Source of the DNA: Zipacnadum sp036504235 | GTDB lineage: Bacteria > Armatimonadota > Zipacnadia > Zipacnadales > Zipacnadaceae | Reading direction: 5' to 3' | Length of the DNA stretch: 64,000 nucleotides | Assembly: GCA_036504235.1 (NCBI GenBank) | Contig: DASXVN010000039.1 | Location: 62,001 to 126,000 of the forward strand | Shown: in pieces, positions 42,989-52,494 of the stretch | How positions within the stretch are numbered: the stretch's first letter is position 1 | Layout: every line of letters starts with the position of its first letter | Position numbers and translations under genes: made by a program | Notes under the pieces: model-generated | Seen by the model: the letters and a program-made list of their open reading frames with translations, nothing else | Told to the model about the DNA's origin: nothing | Databases searched by the model: none

Positions 42989-45900
42989 ATGTCCAAGCTG
43001 TCTCGCTGTGGGATCATCGTGGCGCTGCTGTCTCTCGCTCTAGCCGTGAGTGCTCAGGAAGCGGACGTGCGCGGCCTAGTGGCGCATAACGACGTCATCT
43101 ACCTCTCGCCGGCCCGCCAGGGGTGGCAGGGGCTGCCCCTGGGCAACGGGACGCTGGGGGCGCAGGCGTGGAACCCGGAGGGGCTGAGCTTTCAACTCAA
43201 CACCCCGCTCTCCGGGGTCTACGGCGGCGGCCTGGCGCGGCTGAACCTCCACCCCGCCGCCTCCCTGCTCTCCGGCATGACCGCCTACAAACAGCGGCTG
43301 TCCCTGTACGACGCCACCTTGTACACCACCATCAAGAGTCCCGCCGGCGAGCAGAACGTGACCTGTTTCACTCCGGCTACCGACGACGCTCTGGTCTGCC
43401 AGTACCGCGACGACCGCCAGCGCAGCAAGGCGGTATCGGTCGAGCTGGTCACCTGGCGCCCCACCGCCCAGCACCAGCAGGTCGGCAACGTGATCGTGGT
43501 CACCGACACCCTGAAGACCCCCGGGCAGCCCGACTACCGCTTCGCTCTCGCGCTGACCGTGGAGGGCGCGCCCGCCACTCCCTACGCCACGGCCGGGGTG
43601 GAACCCGCCAGCGGACTCCGCGTCGAAGGCGGGCCGCTGACCGTGTGGGTAGCGGTCGCCGCCTCCCGCGACCCCCAAGCCGACGTGGCCGCGCAGGCGC
43701 AGGCCAAGCTGGCTGCCTTGCAGGCGCGGGGATTCAAGTCGGTCCAGGCGGCCCACGCGGCCTGGTGGGAGCAGTTCTGGAGCAAGTCCTATCTCAAACT
43801 GACCTCCGCCGACGGCGTGGCCGACTACCTGGCCAACCTCTGGTACATGCACCTTTACGCGATGGGCGCCGGCTCGCGCGGCGAGGTCCCGCCCAAGTTC
43901 AACGGCGGTTTGTGGCTCTATGAAGGGGACCAGCGCGAGTGGGGCAGCGCCTACTGGCACTGGAATACCCAGGAGACCTACTGGCCCCTGTACGCCGCCA
44001 ACCACCTGGAGCTGCTGCGTCCCTACTACGATATGTACTTCGCGATGCTGCCCACCGTCCAGAAGTGGACCCGGGAATACTACGGCCCCGCCGCGAGGGG
44101 CGCTCAGTTCCAGGAGACGATCCCCTTCGACGGCGCGATGGCCCTCGGGGAGCGGGTCGCCGGCGTCCACCCGCGCCTGCTGGTGCCCAGGGAGGTCAAC
44201 GCCACCAACCAGATCTACTCGTCCTCCGCGGAGATCGCCATGCAGTTCTGGTGGAACTACCAGTACACGGGCGACGTGGAGTTCCTGCGGACGCGCGCCT
44301 ACCCGCTGATGGAGTCGGTGGGCGACTTCTTCCTGTCGTACCTGGAGAAAGACGCCCAGGGCGTTTACAACATGTACCCCTCCAGCGGGCACGAGACCTT
44401 CCACAACAAGCTCAACGCCACCACGGACCTGGCCGCCATCCGCTACCTCTTCCCCACGCTGCTCCAGGCCAGCGAGATTCTGGGCGTGGACGCCGAGTTG
44501 CGCCCAGTCTGGCAGGAGCACCTGGACCATCTGGCCCGTTACGGGATCAACCCGGCCACCGGAGCGATCACGCCGTACTATCTCCAGCCGGACGAGAAGC
44601 TGACCTTCGAAAACGCCGAGAACCCCGAGATCTTCCCGATCGGTGTGTTCCCCTTGATTCGGCTGGGCACGCCCGACTTGGAGATAGGCCGGCAGACCTT
44701 CTACCACCGCGTCAATATCGACGGCTATGGCTGGACCACCGACTCCATCGCCGCCGCGCGTCTGGGTCTCGCGGAGGCCGGCCCCGAGGCCGCGCCGCCC
44801 GGCCAGGCGGGCGTCGCCAAGCTCATGCCCCTGCACGCCGAACTCTACCAGGATCACCCCTCCGGCCTGCAGGACTACTATGACCGCACGCCGGCGATTC
44901 ACCCCTACCTCGAGGGCAGCGGCACGCTGGCCACCGGGATCGGCGAGATGCTGCTGCAGAGCTGGGACGGCGTCATCCGCGTCTGCCCCGCGTTGCCCCA
45001 GGCCTGGAGCGCCGATTTCAAGCTGCTCGCCCGGGGCGGCTTCGAGGTCACCGGCCATGCCGATAAAGGGCAAGTGATCGCGATTGAGCTGCTCAGCACC
45101 CGTGGCGGCCCGGCGCAGGTCGTTAACCCCTGGGGCGGCAAGGCAACCGTCGTCCACAACGGCCAGGGGGTGCTGACCTCGGCTGATCCGGTGCTGTCTT
45201 TCCCCACCCAAACCGACCAGCGGTACCTGATCGTCCCCTTCACCCGCTCCGCCCTGCCCAAGTTCACCGTCACCGCGACGCCCAACGACGCGCCCAAGCA
45301 CCTGTCGGCGGGCAGCAAGCGTTGGCTCGGACTGCGGCCCGGCGAGGGCCAGGGCTGGACGCCGCCGGTGGAGCCGAACGCCCCGCAGCCGCCCACCGTG
45401 GGCAAGGTGGACCGCCCCGCGAACCCGCCCGCGCCGGCGATGCGCTTCGCCACGGCCCCGAAGCTCGACGGGGAGCTAAACGAGCCGGACTGGCAGAAGG
45501 CCCCGTCGCTAGGGCCCTTCCTCCTGCTGCGCGACCACAATCCGGCCACCCAGCAGACCGACGTGCGCGTCGGCTATGACGACGACAACCTGTACCTGGG
45601 AATCACCGCCTGGGAGGCCGAGATGACCGGCGTCCTGGCCACCTACGACAACGTGCCCCAGACCCACGACGCGCCGGTCTACCAGGACGATTCGCTGGAG
45701 GTCATGATCGTCCCGCCGGGGCAGACGCCGTGGCACTTCGCGCTCAATCCGCTGAGCGCGCACCTGGAGGCGCGGGGTTGGACCCCCGCCGGCGACGACA
45801 AGCGCTTCAACCCGGAATGGCGAGTCGTCACCAGTCGCCACAGCAATCGCTGGATCGCCGAGATCGCGATTCCCTTCCGCTCCCTGGCTCCGGAGGGCCC

Positions 45901-46669
45901 CTTTGGCGGCCCGCAGTGGCGATTCAACGTCGGGCGCAACGAGAAGCCACAGGGCGAGCTGTCCACCTGGGCGCCGCTCCCCAGCGTCTCGTTCTTTGAC
46001 TTCGGGGGCTTCGGGCACCTGCAGTTCGTCGACCTCCCACCCGCGCCGCCTCCGCAGGTCGCTGATCCGAGCCTCATCGGCCACTGGGACTTCGCGCACC
46101 TGCGCGGCCCCTGGGTGCTGGACTCCTCCGGCCACGGCCACGCGGCCCTGATGCTGTCCCCCATGAAGACGGAGCCGGGGAAATTCGGCCCGGCACTGCG
46201 TTTCGACGGGAGCAGCTTCCTGGACGTGACCCGCGCCCCGGACCTCAACGTCGGGGAGGCCCTGACCCTGGCGGTGTGGGTGAATCCCAGCGGCAAGGCC
46301 GGCGTTCGCTTGATTGATAAAGGCCCGGCCGGCGGCTCGGACGGTTACCTGCTGGACACCTACCCGGCCAACAACCTGCGCGTTATCACCAACCGCTTCA
46401 CCCTGCAGGCGCCGAGCGAACTACCGGTGGACCAGTGGAGCCACGTGGCGGTCACCTACAGGGGCGGCGCGGCGCGGGTGTACCTCAACGGGCAGATCGT
46501 GGCGGAGCAGACGGGTCTCACCGGACCGCTCAGCACCACCGAGTTGCCGCTGCGGATCGGCGCTGATAGCGACGGCTTCAGCCGCTTCAGTGGGCTGCTG
46601 GAGGACGTGCGATTGTACAACCGCGCGCTCACCAGCGAGGAGATTCAGACGCTGCTCAAAGGGCAGTAG
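42989..46669 (+). CDS. Secreted GH95-like glycosidase with CBM9-like and LamG modules
   Basis: A 1,226-residue exported protein (signal peptide to about 22). Residues 30-760 match the GH95-like catalytic fold: an N-terminal beta domain with 'GLPLGNGTLGAQAW' (about 45-60), an (alpha/alpha)6 barrel and the 'HPYLEGSGTLATGIGEMLLQS' C-terminal strand. GH95 enzymes are alpha-L-fucosidases or galactosidases. A CBM9-like domain ('MRFATAPKLDGELNEPDW') starts near 817 and a LamG lectin domain ('LIGHWDFAHL') near 1,029. ATG 42989 is chosen with AGGAGG 9 bases upstream; a GTG at 42983 is too close. The layout suggests degradation of a fucosylated glycan outside the cell. A terminator follows. Confidence 0.88.
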   Translation: MSKLSRCGIIVALLSLALAVSAQEADVRGLVAHNDVIYLSPARQGWQGLPLGNGTLGAQAWNPEGLSFQLNTPLSGVYGGGLARLNLHPAASLLSGMTAYKQRLSLYDATLYTTIKSPAGEQNVTCFTPATDDALVCQYRDDRQRSKAVSVELVTWRPTAQHQQVGNVIVVTDTLKTPGQPDYRFALALTVEGAPATPYATAGVEPASGLRVEGGPLTVWVAVAASRDPQADVAAQAQAKLAALQARGFKSVQAAHAAWWEQFWSKSYLKLTSADGVADYLANLWYMHLYAMGAGSRGEVPPKFNGGLWLYEGDQREWGSAYWHWNTQETYWPLYAANHLELLRPYYDMYFAMLPTVQKWTREYYGPAARGAQFQETIPFDGAMALGERVAGVHPRLLVPREVNATNQIYSSSAEIAMQFWWNYQYTGDVEFLRTRAYPLMESVGDFFLSYLEKDAQGVYNMYPSSGHETFHNKLNATTDLAAIRYLFPTLLQASEILGVDAELRPVWQEHLDHLARYGINPATGAITPYYLQPDEKLTFENAENPEIFPIGVFPLIRLGTPDLEIGRQTFYHRVNIDGYGWTTDSIAAARLGLAEAGPEAAPPGQAGVAKLMPLHAELYQDHPSGLQDYYDRTPAIHPYLEGSGTLATGIGEMLLQSWDGVIRVCPALPQAWSADFKLLARGGFEVTGHADKGQVIAIELLSTRGGPAQVVNPWGGKATVVHNGQGVLTSADPVLSFPTQTDQRYLIVPFTRSALPKFTVTATPNDAPKHLSAGSKRWLGLRPGEGQGWTPPVEPNAPQPPTVGKVDRPANPPAPAMRFATAPKLDGELNEPDWQKAPSLGPFLLLRDHNPATQQTDVRVGYDDDNLYLGITAWEAEMTGVLATYDNVPQTHDAPVYQDDSLEVMIVPPGQTPWHFALNPLSAHLEARGWTPAGDDKRFNPEWRVVTSRHSNRWIAEIAIPFRSLAPEGPFGGPQWRFNVGRNEKPQGELSTWAPLPSVSFFDFGGFGHLQFVDLPPAPPPQVADPSLIGHWDFAHLRGPWVLDSSGHGHAALMLSPMKTEPGKFGPALRFDGSSFLDVTRAPDLNVGEALTLAVWVNPSGKAGVRLIDKGPAGGSDGYLLDTYPANNLRVITNRFTLQAPSELPVDQWSHVAVTYRGGAARVYLNGQIVAEQTGLTGPLSTTELPLRIGADSDGFSRFSGLLEDVRLYNRALTSEEIQTLLKGQ

Positions 46670-46685
46670 CAAGCCGCACCAACGA

Positions 46686-46718
46686 AAGGGGGCGACGCTT
46701 AGCGCCGCCCCCTTCTTG
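46686..46718 (+). terminator. Rho-independent terminator
   Basis: AAGGGGGCG (46686-46694) pairs with CGCCCCCTT (46706-46714), with a nested CGC/GCG stem, then CTTGGT. It follows the GH95-like gene and faces the convergent VIT/VWA gene. Confidence 0.75.
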
Positions 46719-46738
46719 GTGTCTGCACGTAGCGGGAA

Positions 46739-48964
46739 CTAGCCTCCGGCCGGGGCCTTCCCCGCCGCCAGCGCCGCGAGGTCCGCGTCACTCAGCCGGG
46801 TCCGGCCCTCGGTCCCCACTTCCACCGCCTGGCCGTTGACCTCCAGCAGCAGCTTGTCCCCCAGGCTCAGCGCCGCGTTCATCTCGGGGAACGCCCGGCT
46901 CAGTTGGAAGTACGCCTCGGAGTAGGCCTGCACCTGCAGCGCGATCTTCTGCGGCGGCTGGTAGCGCATGTCCTCCCACCGCGCGCCGCGTTGCACGTAG
47001 CCGCGCTGGCCCAGATTCTGCACGTTGGTCAGCCGCTGCACCGCGCCTGACTCGTCCACGTAGTTGTTATTGGCGCCCACCTTGGTTTGCAGTTGCAGGT
47101 TCTGCCCGTTCTGCGAGGCAGCTACCTGGGCCGGTCCCGCGGGACCGGCCGCACCGGCGGGACCCTGCATCATCGGGGCGGCCGACACGCGGTCAGTGAT
47201 GGTTCCGGCCGGGACCGCCTCGCCCTCCAGGGCCAGGAAGGCCGTGTACTGGGTGAGAATCCCGTACTCCAGACTCAGGCGCACGACCTCATCCACCAGT
47301 TCCTTCTTTTGCCCCTGCAGGCGAATCTCATCGAGCAGGAATCCGATCTTGCGCGCCGCCCACAGCGAGGCCAGGTAGTCCGTCCCGCGACAGACCTCCG
47401 GCAGGGTGGCGTTGAGCACGTAGTGCCGCGAGCCGCCCGCCGTGGTTCCGCTCAGGGTCAGCTTGGTCGCCCCGGCGCTGGACTGGCGGTAGCGCCCGAA
47501 CATCTCAATCTGCGACCCGGCGAAGAGGTCCGGCAGTTGCCGCGGGAAGGCGTCGTAGATCTCCGCGCCGCCCCAGTCCAGGGTCAGGTTGGTCAGCCTC
47601 GGCTGGGCGATCTTGCCGAAGAAGCTCGACACGCTCTGCTCGATGTCCTCACTGGGCCGCACGTAGGTGCTCAGCCCCCCGTGACCCTGGGCCATCCGAT
47701 CGAGAAAGTTGGTGTTCACGTCGTAGCCCACGCCGAAGACGAAAGCCCGGGTGGGATTGGCGCCGGTGGGAGCCAGCTTGCCCACCTGCTGGAGAATCTT
47801 CTCCGTATCGGTCTCCCCCACCGTGGGCTGCCCGTCGGTCAGGAAGACCAGGTAGTTCGCGTCGCCGTCCGTGCGCAGCGCCAGGGCGGTCTGCAGCGCG
47901 GTCTGGATGTCCGTGCCCCCGCGCGCCTCAAAACCGGCGATAAACTTGCGCGCCGACTTGACGTGCTCCTCGTCCGCGGCCACCATCTTCGGCGCGAAGC
48001 TCTCCGGGTGGTCGCTGAAGGCCACGATATCGAACTGGTCCTGCGGGTTGAGGCTGTTGACGCAGTAGGTCAGCGCCCCCTGCACCTGCTTGATCTTCTC
48101 CCCGCTCATGCTGCCCGAGGTGTCCATGACGAACACCACATGCTTGGGCAGCGCGGTGGCCGCCTCCTGCTCCACGGTCGGCGCGGCCAGCAGCAGGAAG
48201 AAGCCATTCTTGCCCGGCTCCTTGAAGGTGACCAGGCTTAAGCCCACCGGGTCCTTGGCGAGGTTGAAGTAAAGCAGCAAGTCCCGGTCCGGCCGGGTGC
48301 CGGTCTCCTCATAGGACACCCGCACGTGCTTGTCGTCTTTGCGGGTGATAGAGACGTCGTGGCTGGGCGAGTACACGCTGCCCAAGGGCTGCGCGGACTC
48401 CAGATCGGCGACAAAGCTCACCTCTTTGATCGGCTCGGAGGAGAACTTCTCGGTGCTCAGCGGGTACAGGTAGGAGACCAGCCCGTTGTCGTAGGAGAGC
48501 AGTTGCGTGTAGCGAATCTCGATGCGCCGCTCGCCGCCGGCCGGAATCGGGTAGATTTTGGCCTGGTAGGCGTTGTTGCCCGCGTAGGTGAGCAGCGCCG
48601 GGTCCCGCCGCCGCCGCACGATGTCCTCGTAGAGGCGCTGGGCCTCGTCCTTGTCCATCAGCCGGGCGGGGATCTCCTGGCCGTCGGCGGTGAGGGTGAA
48701 CTTCTGGACCACCGCTCCGGCCGGCAGGGGGAAGACATAGGTGGCCTCCATCTCGCGGTGGCCCCGGTTGACGAAGACCTGGTCCACGTAAGTGGTGCAG
48801 AGCTGGTCCTTGATCTCGGTCTTCACGCGGTGGTACTTCACGGCGAAGTACGGCTCATCGGGGAGAATCCCGGTGATCGGGCCGGGGAGCAGGATTCCGT
48901 CCGCCCGCACCCCGCCCGCCACCAACAGCAGCAGAAACAACATCCCTACGTGCTTGAGTCGCAT
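46739..48964 (-). CDS. Secreted VIT plus VWA-domain protein
   Basis: A 741-residue exported protein (signal peptide to about 22, GVRA). Residues about 40-165 are a VIT domain ('YVDQVFVNRGHREMEATYVFPLP', 'IPARLMDKDEAQRLYEDIVRRR'). A von Willebrand type A domain spans about 270-440 with a complete metal-ion-dependent adhesion site, 'DTSGSMSG' (D-x-S-x-S), plus a Thr in 'ARGGTDIQTAL' and an Asp in 'FLTDGQ'. A C-terminal region contains a short collagen-like Gly-x-x run ('GPAGAAGPAGPAQ') and a globular end. These resemble inter-alpha-trypsin-inhibitor-like bacterial surface proteins. ATG 48964 has GGGAGG 9 bases upstream. Function in adhesion or matrix interaction is inferred. Confidence 0.9.
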   Translation of the reverse strand: MRLKHVGMLFLLLLVAGGVRADGILLPGPITGILPDEPYFAVKYHRVKTEIKDQLCTTYVDQVFVNRGHREMEATYVFPLPAGAVVQKFTLTADGQEIPARLMDKDEAQRLYEDIVRRRRDPALLTYAGNNAYQAKIYPIPAGGERRIEIRYTQLLSYDNGLVSYLYPLSTEKFSSEPIKEVSFVADLESAQPLGSVYSPSHDVSITRKDDKHVRVSYEETGTRPDRDLLLYFNLAKDPVGLSLVTFKEPGKNGFFLLLAAPTVEQEAATALPKHVVFVMDTSGSMSGEKIKQVQGALTYCVNSLNPQDQFDIVAFSDHPESFAPKMVAADEEHVKSARKFIAGFEARGGTDIQTALQTALALRTDGDANYLVFLTDGQPTVGETDTEKILQQVGKLAPTGANPTRAFVFGVGYDVNTNFLDRMAQGHGGLSTYVRPSEDIEQSVSSFFGKIAQPRLTNLTLDWGGAEIYDAFPRQLPDLFAGSQIEMFGRYRQSSAGATKLTLSGTTAGGSRHYVLNATLPEVCRGTDYLASLWAARKIGFLLDEIRLQGQKKELVDEVVRLSLEYGILTQYTAFLALEGEAVPAGTITDRVSAAPMMQGPAGAAGPAGPAQVAASQNGQNLQLQTKVGANNNYVDESGAVQRLTNVQNLGQRGYVQRGARWEDMRYQPPQKIALQVQAYSEAYFQLSRAFPEMNAALSLGDKLLLEVNGQAVEVGTEGRTRLSDADLAALAAGKAPAGG

Positions 48965-49046
48965 GACAACCGCCTCCCAAAGTGCCGGTCTCAAGGTCTG
49001 CTGGTTGGACACCAAGACCGGCGCGGCGGTTCCGTCTGCGGTCGGG

Positions 49047-50024
49047 CTAGCCGAGAACCGCCCGCGCCTCCGCGGCCCAGGCCGGATTGCGCAGCATCGC
49101 GGTCGCGACACCCACGAATTGCCCGTGCCCCTCGGCGATGACCCGCTCGGCTTGCTCGGCGGTACGCACCCCGCCGGTGACCATGACCGGCAGGTCGGTG
49201 AACTCCTGGACCCACTGCCCCAGGGTCCGGTCGCTGTCAAACCAGCCCTTGAACACGCCGTCGGTCGAGACATCCAAAAAGTCCACGCCGGCCTCGGCCA
49301 AGGCGGTCACCAAGTCCCGCAGGTTCTCCGGCGTCACCTCGCCCGGCAGCTTGGTGAAGGGGCTAATGCGGCACATCAGGACCGTGCAGTCGCCCACGCA
49401 CTCCCGGAGCGCGGCGCAAGTCTCCACCAGCATCCGCCGCCGCCCCTCCGGCGAGCCGCCGTACTGGTCGGTGCGCTGGTTGCGCTCCGCCATGAGGAAG
49501 GAATCGAGCAGAAAGCCGTGCGCGCCGTGCACCTCCACCGCCGGGAAGCCCGCGCGGACGCAGCGGACCGCGGCCTGCACGAACTGCTCCTGAATATCCG
49601 CGATCTTCTCGCCGGTAAGCGCGGTCAGCCCCGGCTGGTAGGCGGAGGGGCTCAGCACCTGCCCGACCAGCTCCGGCGGCGACGACGGCCCCCCATGCAC
49701 CAACTGGATCGAGGGCACCGCGCCGGAGGCGACCAGCGCGTGGACCAGGCGGGTGAGGCCGCCGCTGTCTTCCTCCCGGTACGCGGTCAGCCCGCCCGGC
49801 CAGACGCGGCCCGCGGGCTCGACAGCGGTCGCCTCCACGATTACCAGTCCAGTACCCCCGCGCGCCCGCTCCGCATAGTGCAGGAGACGCTGGTCCGTAA
49901 CCGGATCGGCGGCGGTGGCGGCGTCCTCCATCCCGGGCTGTCCAGCCATCACCATCGGGGGCATGACCAGGCGGCTGGGAAAAGTGAGACCTCGAACCGT
50001 GAACGGCGAGAAGAGCTGACTCAT
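49047..50024 (-). CDS. NADH:flavin oxidoreductase (old yellow enzyme family)
   Basis: A 325-residue FMN-dependent alpha/beta-barrel oxidoreductase. Signatures: 'LKNRLVM'-like 'FPSRLVMPPMVM', 'QLVHGG' (active-site His), 'VEVHGAHGFLLDSFLM', 'QRTDQYGGSPEGRRR', and 'VTGGVRTAEQAE' with 'GVATAMLRNP' for FMN phosphate binding. This matches the monofunctional OYE branch, without the extra flavin/iron-sulfur domain of 2,4-dienoyl-CoA reductase. It reduces activated C=C bonds; the natural substrate is unknown. ATG 50024. Divergent from the phosphotriesterase-like gene. Confidence 0.93.
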   Translation of the reverse strand: MSQLFSPFTVRGLTFPSRLVMPPMVMAGQPGMEDAATAADPVTDQRLLHYAERARGGTGLVIVEATAVEPAGRVWPGGLTAYREEDSGGLTRLVHALVASGAVPSIQLVHGGPSSPPELVGQVLSPSAYQPGLTALTGEKIADIQEQFVQAAVRCVRAGFPAVEVHGAHGFLLDSFLMAERNQRTDQYGGSPEGRRRMLVETCAALRECVGDCTVLMCRISPFTKLPGEVTPENLRDLVTALAEAGVDFLDVSTDGVFKGWFDSDRTLGQWVQEFTDLPVMVTGGVRTAEQAERVIAEGHGQFVGVATAMLRNPAWAAEARAVLG

Positions 50025-50213
50025 AGTGGTTTCCTTAAGAGCACGCGGCTCGCGGCCGCGCTGGAGTCTAGTGAATACCTCGTCTCCTTCACCGGCGAGC
50101 CCGCCACTCCCTTCCTGAAAGCCGCGACTCTCGCAGGATAACCGGGCCCGGGAGCCGAACTCTCCTCCGCAGAGCGGCACTAGCCTGCCTCGCGTACGTC
50201 GCAGGAGGGATTC

Positions 50214-51254
50214 ATGGCCATCCAGACCGTGCTGGGACCGGTGGAGCGGGAACAGTTGGGCCTGACGCTGCCGCACGACCACCTGTTCATTGACCTGACC
50301 TGCCAATTTGCCAAGCCCACGGAGGCCAACGCGCGCGAGCAGGCCTACGAGCCGGTCGGGCCGGAGCACTACGAATTGCTGGCCCGCAATCCCTACGCCT
50401 TGCGCGACAACCTGCTGCTTGACGACGTGGACCTGACGGTGGCGGAGATCAGCCGCTTCCAGGCTGCCGGCGGACGGACGGTGGTGGACTGCACCTCGGT
50501 GGGGGCGGGTCGCGACGTGGCCAAGCTGGTCGCGGTAGCCCAGCGCACCGGCCTGAACATCATCATGGGCTGCGGCTACTACCTGCAGGAGACCCATCCG
50601 CCGGAGCTGGCCGAGCTGTCGCCAGAGGCGATGGCGGAGGTCATGGTGCGGGAGCTGACCGTAGGCGTCGGGGACTCCGGCGTCCGCGCCGGGATCATCG
50701 GCGAGATCGGCACCGGCGACCCCATCGGTCCCGGCGAGCAAAAGAGCCTGCGCGCGGCGGCCCTGGCCCACCGGGCCACCGGCGCGCCCCTGCAGGTGCA
50801 TACCTACCCCTGGGGCCGGCGCGGTCTGGAGATCGCCGACGAACTGGTGGACTGGGGCGTGGACCCGGCCCGCCTCGTCATCTGCCACATTGACGTAGAC
50901 CTCGACTTGGTCAGCCTCCGCGAACTGTTGCGCCGCGGCGTCTTCATCGAGTTCGACGACTTCGGCAAGGAGTTCCCCGTGGAGGAAGACGATCACGGCT
51001 TTGCCGGGGGGCCCTTCGCCAGCGACGCCCAGCGCGTCCAGGTCCTGGCCCAACTCGTGGCCGAGGGCTACGAGCGCCAGCTCCTGATGACCAACGACCT
51101 GTGCTTCAAGCAGATGCTCCACCGCTACGGCGGCCGGGGCTACGACCACGTCCTGGTGGATATCGTCCCCCAACTCGCCGCGGCGGGCCTCTCCCCCGCG
51201 GTCCTAGAGCAGTTGCTCATCCACAATCCCGCTCGCTGGCTCGAGCCAGACTAG
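50214..51254 (+). CDS. Phosphotriesterase-family metal-dependent hydrolase
   Basis: A 346-residue amidohydrolase-superfamily protein of the PTE family. Metal residues: 'LPHDHLF' (His-x-His), a bridging acid in 'IIGEIGT', 'LQVHTYP', 'ICHID' and 'TNDLC' (Asp). The bridging residue is Glu, as in the E. coli PTE-homology protein, instead of the carboxylated Lys of true phosphotriesterases. Lactonase, esterase or phosphoesterase activity on small organics is plausible. ATG has AGGAGG 8 bases upstream. It is followed by the M24 gene after 19 bases and by giant protein B, forming a probable operon. Confidence 0.92.
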   Translation: MAIQTVLGPVEREQLGLTLPHDHLFIDLTCQFAKPTEANAREQAYEPVGPEHYELLARNPYALRDNLLLDDVDLTVAEISRFQAAGGRTVVDCTSVGAGRDVAKLVAVAQRTGLNIIMGCGYYLQETHPPELAELSPEAMAEVMVRELTVGVGDSGVRAGIIGEIGTGDPIGPGEQKSLRAAALAHRATGAPLQVHTYPWGRRGLEIADELVDWGVDPARLVICHIDVDLDLVSLRELLRRGVFIEFDDFGKEFPVEEDDHGFAGGPFASDAQRVQVLAQLVAEGYERQLLMTNDLCFKQMLHRYGGRGYDHVLVDIVPQLAAAGLSPAVLEQLLIHNPARWLEPD

Positions 51255-51273
51255 CCACCCCCAAGGAGTCACC

Positions 51274-52461
51274 ATGATCAGCATTCCCCCAGCCGAATTC
51301 CGCCAGCGCCTCGCTGCTATTCAGGAGCGCCTCGCCGCCGAGAACCTGGACGGTCTCCTCGTCTACGGCGACGAGTACCGCAAGGAGAACCTGCGCTACG
51401 TCTCCAACTACTGGCCGATTTTCGAGCGCGGCGCGTGCTTTGTCCCCCGCCAGGGCGAGCCGATCCTGGCCGGCGCGCCCGAGGGCGAAAAGTACGCCCG
51501 CGAGATGAGCGTCTGGTCCGACGTGCGCAACGTGAAGGAGTTCGCCTGCGTCACGGTGCCCGAGGAGATTGACTACCCCCTGGCGGATTTCTCGTCCCTG
51601 CGCGATATTCTGGCGCAGACGGTCGGCGGCGGCCGGCGCCTGGGCCTGACCGGCTGGGGCGATCTGCCGCACCCGCTCTACCAGCGGATCAGCGAGGCGA
51701 TTCCCGGCCTGGAAATCGTGCCCGCGGACCGGATTCTGCTCGACCTGCGGCTGGTGAAGACGCCCGCGGAGATCGCCTGCCTGCGCGAGGCCGGACGGCA
51801 GGCCGGGGAGGGCTACCGCGCCCTGCTGGCGGCGGCGGTCCCGGGCCATACCGAGACCTTTGCCGCCGGAGCCGCCGAGGGAGCGGCGCGGCAGGCCGGC
51901 GCGGAGGCCATTATCTTCAGCATCATCGGCAGCGGCCCGCGCGCGGAAACCATCATCGGCCGCGCCACCGAGAAGGTCATCCAGCCCGGCGAGATGGTCA
52001 CCGCCGCCCTGGCCGTGCAGTACCAGGGCTACGTAGCGACCGCTCAGTTCCCCTTCGTCGCCGGGCGCGCCACCGCCGCCCAGCAGCGCTTCCTCGGCGT
52101 GCTCCTGGAGGCCGCCAACGTCCAGCGCGAGTACCTCCACGACGGCGCTATCGCCGGGGACATGGTCCGCGCGGTCCAGGCCGTCTTCCGCGCCCACCAG
52201 ATGGAGGCCTACGACGTTTATCCACCTATGCACGGAGCCGGCCTCGCCGAGGCGGAGTCGCCCTATCCCGATGAGGCGGCCACCTACCCGCTGCGGACCG
52301 GAATGTGCGTGAACTCCGACATCAGCCTGTGGGGCCACCCGGACGGCTCCAATCGCATCGAGGAGGGCTTCGCCGTGGGCGCCGCGGGCCCCGAGTCCCT
52401 GACCCCCTACATCCGCGAGCTGTGTGAGCGGGGCGTCGTCTCGACCGACGAACTAGCGTAA
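51274..52461 (+). CDS. M24-family protein, probable pseudo-peptidase
   Basis: A 395-residue protein with the pita-bread fold of Xaa-Pro aminopeptidase/creatinase, N-terminal creatinase-like domain about 1-150. Of the five metal ligands, the two Asp are replaced (A and T in 'TAALAVQYQGYVATAQF', where peptidases have Asp before and after GY), the first Glu is Asp, and the His ('MHGAGLAEAES') and last Glu ('NRIEEGF') remain. A dimetal peptidase is therefore unlikely; metal-free creatinase-type hydrolysis or a binding role is possible. ATG follows AAGGAG. It lies 19 bases after the PTE-like gene and 33 bases before giant protein B. Confidence 0.88.
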   Translation: MISIPPAEFRQRLAAIQERLAAENLDGLLVYGDEYRKENLRYVSNYWPIFERGACFVPRQGEPILAGAPEGEKYAREMSVWSDVRNVKEFACVTVPEEIDYPLADFSSLRDILAQTVGGGRRLGLTGWGDLPHPLYQRISEAIPGLEIVPADRILLDLRLVKTPAEIACLREAGRQAGEGYRALLAAAVPGHTETFAAGAAEGAARQAGAEAIIFSIIGSGPRAETIIGRATEKVIQPGEMVTAALAVQYQGYVATAQFPFVAGRATAAQQRFLGVLLEAANVQREYLHDGAIAGDMVRAVQAVFRAHQMEAYDVYPPMHGAGLAEAESPYPDEAATYPLRTGMCVNSDISLWGHPDGSNRIEEGFAVGAAGPESLTPYIRELCERGVVSTDELA

Positions 52462-52494
52462 GCAAGACTCAATCCCTTTCCAGGAGGCTTTCCC

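Noticed and set aside
43076..45301. 741-codon open frame on the minus strand
   Set aside because: Antisense shadow of the GH95-like gene; GC-rich codon bias keeps such frames open.
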